DNA from: Metaphire vulgaris
Taxonomy: Eukaryota > Annelida > Clitellata > Crassiclitellata > Megascolecidae
Assembly (NCBI GenBank): GCA_018105865.1
Contig: CM030842.1
Coordinates: forward strand, 12,239,867 to 12,303,866
Reading direction: 5' to 3'
DNA: 64,000 nucleotides
The position numbers and the translations under genes were made by a program. Below the pieces are notes generated by a model. The model searched no databases, was not told where the DNA came from, and saw nothing but the letters and a program-made list of their open reading frames with translations. Of this stretch, positions 1 to 10,262 are shown piece by piece. The stretch's first letter is position 1. Each line of letters begins with the position of its first letter.

Positions 1-324
1 ACCCGTTCCGCCAGTGTGTCTTCTCGCCCCCATTTTTCGACTAATCCACCGTAAATCCTATGGTGGAACAGAGCATGGGGTAGACGTGTATAGCAAAGGC
101 AATAATTGTCATTTCATTGCAACAGACCCGCCGAGTGGGTGCAGGGGCATTGACCAGGGGCCCGACGATTTGTAGGGGCCGGGGGCCCCCGCAATAAATT
201 CACATTGTACAATATTTTTGACTGAATGGTCTTGATGTGAGCGCTCCGGATGGTCATGCAAGGTATCGTGCGCGTTTACTTGAAACCGTCGATACAATGG
301 CGACGACGGCGACGGTGATGATGA

Positions 325-334
325 CGACGACGTC

Positions 335-378
<44 letters not shown>

Positions 379-405
379 CGATGATGATGACGATGATGAT
401 GACGA
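325..405. repeat. (GATGAT/GAC)n microsatellite
   Basis: Trinucleotide tract. 1-720 otherwise shows no clear gene; 480-640 is CG- and trinucleotide-biased and could be coding on either strand, but no frame persists. Confidence 0.8.
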
Positions 406-1220
406 CGTCGAAGTGGTTCTTCAAAGATCGCAAAGACGCAAAGACTCATGAAATGCGGATGATTCTAAGCAAGTAAGAAGGAAAACCGAAGAGGCGATTT
501 ATATCCTTCTTCGACAGCGGCGGCAGTCGTCTGCAAGCGCCGTCTTCGCTGCAAGACGTCGTCTGCCCCTGACGACGCAGACGACGAGCGCCATGATGAC
601 GAATCTAACAGGTGTTCGGTCAACCGCATTCAATGATTAGCGGATCCGAACGAAGAGGTTCGTCTCTTCTCATTTTCCGCATGACGACTTCTCGACTAAC
701 AACTGCCTTCGTCGTCTAATCTCTAAAGCTTATGTGTGTGTGTATGTGTGTGTGTGTGTCATTTGCACGAGTATTTTAAAAACTTTGGAAGTTTACTAGA
801 CATTGCATATTTTCGCGGCGACAATGACAAATCTTTAAACAGCAGAAATCAAAACGGAAATATCGACGCACGTTAACATGAACGATTCAGAATTGTAAAT
901 GTGCCATTTTCAGCTCTGTTCCCTCTGTCGTGCATAAAAGAAATAAATATGCTTCAATTTTTTCGACTAAAAACTCTAAAATTTAACTGCCAAAGAACCA
1001 TCTTGCAGGCTTCAGGATGAACAATTTCAAAACATTAATTCGTTCAGCTGTTTCGCCTGTAGAGCCTGATCAAGTCAGATGCTCGCACTAACTTTTCGCT
1101 CTGTGTATTGGCCAGTGCACTCTCTGACGCTGCCGATACTGATGTGATATTGAAACTAACATCTTCAGATTTTCGTAGCTTGGTCTGGGCTGCTTTTACT
1201 GTATGCAGCAACTGCGTTTC

Positions 1221-1221
<1 letters not shown>

Positions 1222-1260
<39 letters not shown>

Positions 1261-1289
1261 GTCTCTGTGTGTGTGTTTGTCTGTCTGAC

Positions 1290-1354
<65 letters not shown>

Positions 1355-1475
1355 ATCTCCTCCAGGTTAACGCAAACAGCACCGCCTGCAGAATGATCAT
1401 GATAATTGTCGTCGGCTGTCTTTTCTTCTTATTTTTCTCGAAGCTTCGACGCTACTTTTGGGCGGCAATTTTAAC

Positions 1476-1516
<41 letters not shown>
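1222..1516. repeat. (CT)n, (GTCT)n and (TC)n microsatellites
   Basis: (CT)n at 1222-1256, (GTCT)n at 1257-1349, (TC)n at 1478-1516. The ORF across them is an artefact. Confidence 0.85.
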
Positions 1517-1517
<1 letters not shown>

Positions 1518-1643
1518 TGAGTTTTGGTATTAACAGTTTTTTGAAAGCAGAAGCCTTCAATGTCTTGGTCCAACGCAGACGTTTAAATTTTAAGGAAATT
1601 CACTTCTCTTTCGTCGCGATATATATTTAGGTTTTATATATTA

Positions 1644-1896
1644 CTAGGTGTTTACCCGTCAAAAATGACGGGGGAAATTGGCTGTTCTACCACCCGATTT
1701 TGCGCAAATGCAATAGCATTTTATGACGGGGGAGATTGGCTGTTCTACCACCCGATTTTGCGCAAATGCAATAGCATTTTATGACGGGGGAGATTGGCTG
1801 TTCTACCACCCGATTTTGCGCAAATGCAATAGCATTTTATTACGGGGGAGATTGGCTGTTTTACCACCCGATTTTGCGCAAATGCAATAGCATTTT
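1644..1896 (-). mobile_element. Helitron-like 3' end with 58-bp tandem repeats
   Basis: On the minus strand CCCGTCATTTTTGACGGG (7-bp hairpin) is followed by TAAACAC and CTAG then T, the Helitron 3' terminus pattern. Next to it are four copies of a 58-bp unit (1665-1896) starting ATGACGGGGGAGATTGG. The other end was not found. Confidence 0.5.
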
Positions 1897-2741
1897 GCGC
1901 AATTAATTTCCCTAACTGGCCGCCTTTTCCAGGTTTCCTTCAACCGAGTTAACGCCCATTCGCGTGAATTTTCTGAAACTTGATAGTCAACGTTAGTGTA
2001 ATGATTTGGCAGTGTCGAACGACATGCAGTGCTTGATTCTCTTGTTTGCTGTGCTGATTTTTCACGCCGAGCAACAGCCTGCTACTCATTCTCACTTGAT
2101 TGTCGGAAAGCTCGTGAACGCTGGACTTTTTGTTTTGCACAGAGGGTTAGAAAGAGGAATAAAATAGCTAAACAATGGTGCAAACCTCATCTTCTTAGCT
2201 CTTATATAGCCCAAGATGTAGCAAATTCAAAAAAAATTGGAAACTTTCTCAGAATTCAAAACTTTCGCGAAATTCGCCGATAATACTTATGTTCAAACAT
2301 TGGGGTCATCGGGTTAGAATTGATAGATCTTTGCCAAATGTCAACCGATTTTCAAACTTTTTGGTTTATTTTGTTCCTCTGACATCCCTTTAGAACTTTG
2401 CCGCTGACCAAAGTGGGGTTACCGCTTAAAATATTTTGCTAGGGGGCTTTAAACATTTTTTGGGGGAGAGGGTGATATTTTAGGCCGTAAAGTGGACTCT
2501 ACCCCGAAATTTTTTTGTTTTGCACGAACGGTTAGAAAGAGGAATAAACAATCTAAACAATGGTGCAAACCTCATCTTTTTAGCTCCTACATAGCATGAG
2601 ATATAGCAAATTTAATACGTTACAGCAATTATTTCTGAGAACGCTTTTCCAAAAATTAAATCCCCAGTACGGTGACGACGTCTTAAAAATTTAATCCCCA
2701 CTTGAGGGATTAAATATAAAAATAGGTATTGAGGCTAGGAA

Positions 2742-2743
<2 letters not shown>

Positions 2744-2789
<46 letters not shown>

Positions 2790-3300
2790 GGAGGGCAGGG
2801 CATTGGGAGAGGGAAAGGAGGTTTGGGAGGAGGAAGGTGGGTTGTACGGGTTTTCGGAGCAGCGTTGTGTAGGTTTGGAAACGGGGTTTTGGGGCCGGTG
2901 GGGTAGGGCGGAGTGCTGATGGGTTGGGGCCTGGGCGATTGGGAGAGGGATGGGTAGTTGGAAGGGGATAGGGAGAGGGAAGGGGATCGGGGGTTTAGGG
3001 AACGTATGGGTTGGTACTGGAATGGGTTGGGCCTACACCGATTTTTTTGAGAGGGAAAGAGAAAAAGAGGAACGAGTCCCCAAATGTTTTTGGGATCCTG
3101 GGGAGAAAAAACCCCTGGGCCGGAATGGGTTGGGGCCATAGAGGATAGAGGCTATATTTAGGATATGTATACATTGGGATATATAAGGGAAAGAGTTGGG
3201 GAATTATATACTTTGGGCAGTATGTTGGGGAGAGGGAGGGGAGTCAATCCGGAAAAGGGGTTGGGGCCAGATGAGCTGGGTTGGGGCTGAGCGAGATTAG
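2744..3300. repeat. (TA)n followed by G-rich region
   Basis: (TA)n at 2744-2787, then about 500 bases of strongly G-skewed sequence (GGGAGAGGG, GGTTGGGGC runs) with quadruplex-like spacing. No gene seen in 1900-3590. Confidence 0.7.
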
Positions 3301-3591
3301 GCTGACTAATCAAAGAACTTCTCTAGCGACATTTTAATCATGCACTTGGCATCAGTCGACGTTCGCTTGAAATATAATCGTAATCTCCTATCGTCAGATC
3401 CGTTATAAGTCAGTCCGATGTTTGCCTTTTATATATTATTATTGATAATAATGCGTTTGGGAACGTAGGCAATAAGAAAAAAGATGAGTCCCTTTTATCC
3501 TAGAAAAAACCCTTAATCGACATACTATCATTCTTTAGGATTCTATCTGTCAATTGATTACTCTGTCTGTTGCAGTCTGTCAATCTATTTT

Positions 3592-4140
<549 letters not shown>

Positions 4141-5479
4141 TCTGTTTCTTCTTTTAAATATATTTGAAATTAAAGGTTGCAATCTGTCCACAGCTATAGA
4201 GCCTACTTCCATGGGATTTCTGATAAGGAGAACTTTTGAGATCTGACTGAATAAATCAAAAACAAAGTTTCAAGAAATTTACAAAACGGCGCCAATAACT
4301 GCAATTATAATTTTCTAGTTTAAAATAGAAAACTGACATCGGCACTTTAGACCGACTTTCCAGGTTTAATATACAATCTTCTGACTTGTTCCTTCCTTCC
4401 GTTTATCAAAAAATGGCGCTATATTAGTTCTCTAGTTAGTTAGCTAGTTAGTTAGTTAGCTATTTATAACGTTAGTGAGTTAGTTATAATGTTAGTGAGT
4501 TAGTTATAACGCTAGTGAGTTAGTTATAACGTTAGCTAGTTAGTTAGTTATTCAGTCAGTTTGGAACTATAGAAAATTTGTCTCCAAGCGTTCATTGAAT
4601 CGTAGGCGTCACCATTAGTAGAAAGACAAGATGCATGATGCGTATCTAAAAACGGCTTCGAACTGCATTGATACGATTTAATACGGGGCAATAGTGCTGA
4701 AGAAACTGGTGTCCAATGGCGAAATTTGATTTCTTCGCAACAGGTTTAGTAAACTTTCAGACTGAGAAAGACGAATCTGCTCATGCGTTGAATTTTCGCC
4801 ATCATATTTTTTACGCAAATATCTTACTGTATATCTTTTGCATACTGTAAATTCTGGATAGAAGACACGTGATAGTAACATTATCAGATTTAGAGTTCTA
4901 ACGATGAATGCTATTAATGTCTTTTACAACTTATGTGTATTTTGAGGACGCCGCAGAGGTAGGCCTAATAATACTAATTCTGCTTTCAGGTACAATGCAC
5001 ATACTGTAAATCATTGTCCGATATTCCATGTGCAGAATCCTACTCGGCCAAATTGGGGAGGTTAGAACCCTACCCTTTAGGGCAGTGGTTCTCAACCCGT
5101 GGTCCGCGAGATGGGGTCTAGTGGTCCGCGGCAAATTCTGAAAAAACGTTAATAAAAATTAGACATATATTTTCCATAGAGCAAGCAGCACAATTAAGTA
5201 AGGCGAGGACCGTTTTTTGCTTGTCTGGGCACTGGCGATGGACGAAGATCACACGGGATTGCCTTTTTTGCTTGTCATGGTTTTCTCAATTTTCAGGTGG
5301 TCTAGGGTTGCCAGATCTCCCGTATTTTACGGGAGCTCCCGTATTTCAGCCCCAGTCTCCCGCCTCCTTATAACTTGTTTCTAATATTGATTCACTACAT
5401 GCAGATGATGCAGTGCATTGAACAGTGCTGTTTATTAGAGTGGAAATCCATGGTCGCCGACGTATCAATACATGGCACA

Positions 5480-5563
5480 TGAAGAAGAAGAAGAAGAAGA
5501 AGAAGAAGAAGAAGAAGAAGAAGAAGAAGAAGAAGAAGAAGAAGAAGAAGAAGAAGAAGAAGA
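5480..5563. repeat. (GAA)n microsatellite
   Basis: Pure GAA/AAG tract of about 28 units. Confidence 0.9.
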
Positions 5564-5755
5564 GTAGCCTAAATGCCCTGCTGGTTGAACATAAGGATAG
5601 ATACAGTTATCGTTGTCCGCATCCCTGTAGAACCAGAGCTTCAAAAGGACAATGGCCAATAGAAATCCCAACCAACCTCCTCGTGCCATATAGGCGATTT
5701 CGTACCAATTTGTCCAACCGAGCACATCTACTGGGAACGAACAGTCGACCTGCAT
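5563..5755 (-). CDS. Possible small single-pass membrane protein, N-terminal exon
   Basis: A minus-strand frame begins MQVDCSFPVDVLGW (or at an internal Met, MARGGWLGFLL) with a clear hydrophobic segment (GGWLGFLLAIVLLKLWF), then YRDADNDNCIYPYVQPAGHLGY before running into a (TCT)n tract read as poly-Ser. Upstream on the same strand lie a TATTTAAG box near 5815 and three TGACGTCA sites, so a promoter is plausible. No donor is obvious and no homology is recognised. Could be chance. Confidence 0.25.
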
Positions 5756-5814
5756 TCAATCCACAGTTCCTCCAGTCAAACCATCTACTGATTCAACATC
5801 CAAAGACGCGCCCT

Positions 5815-5997
5815 TAAATAGGCCAAAGAACGTTTCGATTCGATGATGACGTCATTCTTCGGTTGCTATTATAAGCGAATGACGTATAGGACAGACGGTC
5901 TCATTATTGCTATTGTGACGTCACTGATAAAAATGGTCGGTGTCAAAGAGAATTCGATGTAACGATATTAAGTGTCAGGTTAGCTAGCATGACGTCA
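5815..5997 (-). promoter_or_regulatory. CRE cluster and TATA-like box
   Basis: Perfect TGACGTCA at 5847-5854, 5916-5923 and 5990-5997, plus TGACGTA at 5880-5886. A TATTTAAG box on the minus strand near 5815 stands about 60 bases before the 5755 ATG. Three palindromic CREs in 151 bases is far above chance. This would be a cAMP/CREB- or ATF-responsive promoter if active. Confidence 0.4.
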
Positions 5998-6092
5998 TTA
6001 TGAATATGACATTTGCTCTATTATCACCTCTTCAACAATAGAATTAATGCAGTGATAAAGCCAAATGAACTGCACGAAGAGTTCATTGATTG

Positions 6093-6400
6093 TCAGTGGC
6101 GGTTCCACGTGGGGAATGAGTGGGGATGCATCCCCCACCGGACTCCGGACTTCTTTTTTTGCTTGTCAAACTACCTATTTTTGGGTAAAGGTCGAGTAAA
6201 ACTACGGGAAAAACTGCAGATGACATTTTTGCTTGTCAACCTATTTTTCGGTAAAAGCGCAGTAACATTAGGGGAAAACTTCTTTTTTGTCAGCCTTTTT
6301 CGGCAAAGTTTATTGACTTTTTTCCTTCTCTTTTCATCACCCCCACCAACTTCCTATGAATTCATTTCATGCTCCACCAAGAAATCCTGGAACCGCCTCT
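6093..6400. mobile_element. hAT-type MITE, CAGTGGCGGTTCC family
   Basis: Ends CAGTGGCGGTTCCACG / GGAACCGCCTCTG; duplication about TTGATTGT / TTGGTTGT. Two TTTTTGCTTGTCAA motifs. Confidence 0.75.
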
Positions 6401-6449
6401 GTTGGTTGTGTTTGCACGCTCTATGTTGTGTTGTCATGATTTATTATAC

Positions 6450-6581
6450 TGTCATCATCATCACCATTATCGTCATCATCATCACTATCATCATCATTAT
6501 CATCATCAGCATCAACATCGTCATCATCACTACCACAGCCACCATCATCATCATCATCGCCATCGTCATCATCACTATCGC

Positions 6582-6635
<54 letters not shown>

Positions 6636-6733
6636 AATCACTACCACCGCCACCATCATCATCATCGCCATCGTCATCATCACCATCGTCATCATCATCA
6701 TCATCATCATCATCATTATCATCATCATCATCA
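6450..6733. repeat. (ATC)n array, interrupted
   Basis: ATC with GCC, ACC and GTC variants; it produces long artefact ORFs in several frames (poly-Ile, His, Asp, Met). Confidence 0.9.
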
Positions 6734-6853
6734 ATCTTCACTGGAGATTTAAATATCCACTTGGAAGTTTAGGGGAAGTCTTGCAGTGTTCCATGCCAAA
6801 GTTAAATGTATCAACATGATTCAACAATAAAATTGAAAAATGAAAACCCTATT

Positions 6854-7103
6854 AGAGGAGTGTTCAACTGGCGGCCCGCGAGCCAATCCGACCAGCCAAG
6901 GGAGGTTAGATGGCCCGCGATGATAACGAAACACGATCGATAACGTTTTTTCTAATAAATACAAAACATATTTAAATGTCTCGTATTCAACTTACCTTTT
7001 TTCTATTGCTTATCAAATATATTTTAACTAGACAAATTTTGCACCTGACCTCGGACATCAGTTTTTTTAAATTGGCCCTTCATGAAATTTACTTGAATAC
7101 CTC
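6854..7103. mobile_element. MITE, same family as 28788-29040
   Basis: Ends GAGTGTTCAACTGGC and TTGAATACCTCT; flanking CCCTATT on both sides. It lies just past the SYT4 C2A exon. Confidence 0.6.
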
Positions 7104-7198
7104 TGCCCTATTTGGTCCAATTCGAATTCAGAGAGAGGCGTTAAGAAAGGAATCGCTTAACAGCAAACAGCCGATAATACATCGAGGAATTTTCAGAC

Positions 7199-8224
7199 CT
7201 TAACGTGTCTCGGCAGGATCTCTCTGCAGACGGGCATCCGGATCTCTGCGGCCGCCTCCGCCGCCGCCGGGAGCGCGTACAGGACCTCCCCAATCAGATC
7301 GTCCCTCGAGAACCGATCGAAGCTGAGAACGACGAAGTGCAGGGTGATCGTCGGCAGCTGGTCCCTCGCGACGCCGTAGAAGGTGAACGTCTCGTCGAAG
7401 ATCGGATCGAGGGACCGTCTCACGACGCGCGTCTTCGCCTTCTGGCGTTTCTCCGGCAGCAGGTGCAGCTTCACGTACGGATCGGAACTTCCGGTACTGG
7501 CGTCCTTCGCCGGAAGCTCGCACGCCTTTAGGACGCCGACGACCAGCGCCTCCCTCTGGCCGTCGTAGTCGACGGTGAAGGACAGCGTACCGAGATGGTC
7601 TGCCCCTACTTCTCCGCCGGCGTTGTCTCCCTCTTCTTCTTCGTCCGGATCCGATCTTAGATCCGATCCTCTCTGCCGCTCCGTCGGCGGCGGCTGCGGC
7701 GGGGAGGAGGAGGACCGGTCGGAAGCGTTTCCGTCGTCCGTCCGGTAACACTCCGTCCGGAACTGACCCGGATCGATTTCCGGAATGGTCGTCGGACTGC
7801 GAAAACTTGGACGTCGTCGTTCCGGGATCTGGATTTCCGTCGGCGCGTTTCTTGGGATCAGGGGAGCGACACCCCGTCCTCCTCCTCCTCCTCCTCCTCC
7901 AACTCTTTCTCCTGTCCCGGGCGGTGACGAGGACGCGCTGAGCAGCGACGCGGTGCTGCGTGTACTGGGGCTTCCCTTGACGCCACCGCCGCTGCCCCCG
8001 CCGACGACGAAGGACGGTCTTGGTCCCTGCTTCAGGTGATGTCCCCCTCCCGCAGCTCCGTGGTAGCGCCCCTTGGAACGACGCAGACAGCGACAGAGCA
8101 GCACCACCAGACAGACGCACAGCCCCACGCCGGCGACAGCGACAGGGACTATGACGTACCACCAAATGGCTAAAGAAAAAACACAACGAAAATCTCTGTC
8201 TCTCTCTCTCTCTCTGTCTATCTG

Positions 8225-8256
<32 letters not shown>

Positions 8257-10221
8257 GGGACTAACGGTGCTAGTAGACGAGCATATTCAGACACATGGGA
8301 TTAATACAATTAGGTAGGCCAAAACAAATCCTCGTCAAATGACAACACTGAAAAGAGATAATATTATAATTTGCCGTTTCTTGAACAAACCCGAACCGCA
8401 ACAAAGTGGTCTACTTTTCCAGAGCACAGTTAATCTGTATTTCCTCGCTTTCCGGCAGTGGGCGGCTCCATGATTTGGTAAGTGGCGACCGTTGGGGTGG
8501 CAACTTTTAAGCATGGGGCCAACCATTTGTTGATAGGTATTAGGTATGTAGTAGTAAGTATAGGGTCCCAACAGGTGGGCCACTGGGAGCTGGCATTCAA
8601 TAGGTTGAATAGGGGCACGGACCCCTCGGTCCGTGTCCATGTCGTGCCGCCACTGCTTACCGGAGCGATAATTCCAAGGGTAAAAATATCTTTGAAAATT
8701 GCCTGATTTCTTTTACTGCAGATGCTATCATCTTTCGTAATTACCTATAAAAATATCATGCAAATGTCTCAAATATGCTGCTCAGAAACGTTTTGGCCAC
8801 GACGCTAAAGGGTGACCCGTCAAATGCGCGAACGACATTTGCGCGCCGACATTTGCGCGATATTATATAATAATACGGGTTATAGGGTTAGGGTTAGAGT
8901 TAGGGTTTGATTTTGGGTTATTTTGGGTATGATTTTGGGTTATGATTAAGACTATAGTTACTAAAGCACGGATGACTTTTAATTTATAGCGCAATTCGTG
9001 CTTCCTCGAAATACGCGCTAATGTCGGCGCGCAAATGTCGGCGCGCAATTGTCGATTTTACGTTCGCGCATTTGTCTTCGCGCAAATGTCGGTCGCGCAA
9101 ATGTTGGTGAACCCGCTAAAGCGTGTACGCTACTGATTATCTAGGTAAAGATGAGAGAAGTGAAATTTTGTAACTGGTCTCATATCATGGCATGCTTAGC
9201 CATTCAACACCTGGAGGAGGGAGGGGAAAAAGCGCGCAATGGTTCTGAAACGAAATTACCATTTTTTAAATGCAAAAATTCAGTTGCGTATCCAACTTTC
9301 CGGACAGTCAAGCTGAATCTAGGTCCGCGATGCCTATATAAAGGTTCACGTCCACAGGTGTCATTAAGCAGGATCATTGTGAATTGGAACAAACTCTGGT
9401 CGGTGGCGTAGCCAGGTTTTAGCACCAGAGGGAGCGGCGAGCATATCAAAAAGGCGCCACATTTCCAATCTACATTCCCGGAATAGGGGGGGGCTCATCG
9501 ACATTTCCCCCAGACAGGTCAAAAAGTCGACGAAGAAAAAAGGTCGACCCATCCTAATTCCGACGGGGTGTACTCCCCTCCCCGGTGGCTATGCCAATGC
9601 GATGAAGGCGTTTCTATTTATGACTGATAGTCTGCTTGCTTTCATTTTTTAATTCATTACTTTTCCAAAATAGGCGCCACTTTTCTGAAAACTTGCTAAA
9701 GGGGATGCGGCCGCCGCCTCCTGCACCTCTGCCTCTGGCACTGACTTGGTCCAATGGCGGATGGATTTGGACTGATATTGATTTTGTTCTATACAGTATA
9801 CTATAGCGCGCATAGAAGCTGGCGCTATAGAAGTGCATGACAATAATTATCAATGCTTATTTATTTCAGAAAAACGCATTAAATGGATTTTAAAACCGCC
9901 TTAAAACCAAACTTTTTCAATAGAATGCTCATTCCCGATACCCTGAGAAAATTTTTACTGACGTATAACAGCCTGGTCTCAACTTGTCTTTGACACTTAA
10001 AAAAGTGTCTGTGTACTTTAGTAATTAAGTTAGAGAAGTTTAGTGCAGGATAAACGATAAGTATTCTCCGTATCACGCAATGCTATGAAATTTTTTAGAC
10101 ACAATATTTTGTGTGTGGGAGGGCGGGTGCGTGGGTGACGCCTCTGTTCAAAACTGATTTGGATATACAGTATAACCACTCAAATCTGTAGGATCAGCCA
10201 TTTGGCATGGCTCAGCCTTAT

Positions 10222-10262
<41 letters not shown>

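Noticed and set aside
237..476. 79-codon ORF with poly-Met
   Set aside because: Made by the (GAT)n microsatellite read in one frame.
1665..1896. Four 58-bp repeats as a CRISPR or regulatory array
   Set aside because: Head-to-tail units without unique spacers, next to a Helitron-like end.
6013..6819. 268-codon ORF and its antisense Asp/Met-rich ORFs
   Set aside because: Run across an (ATC)n array and a MITE; no splice or homology support.
7200..8294. 364-codon minus ORF in another frame of the SYT4 exon
   Set aside because: A GC-rich shadow frame (Arg-rich); the C2A frame is the real one.
8880..8935. Telomere end
   Set aside because: A few degenerate TTAGGG units inside a TIR element; interstitial, like the tract at 39826-39855.
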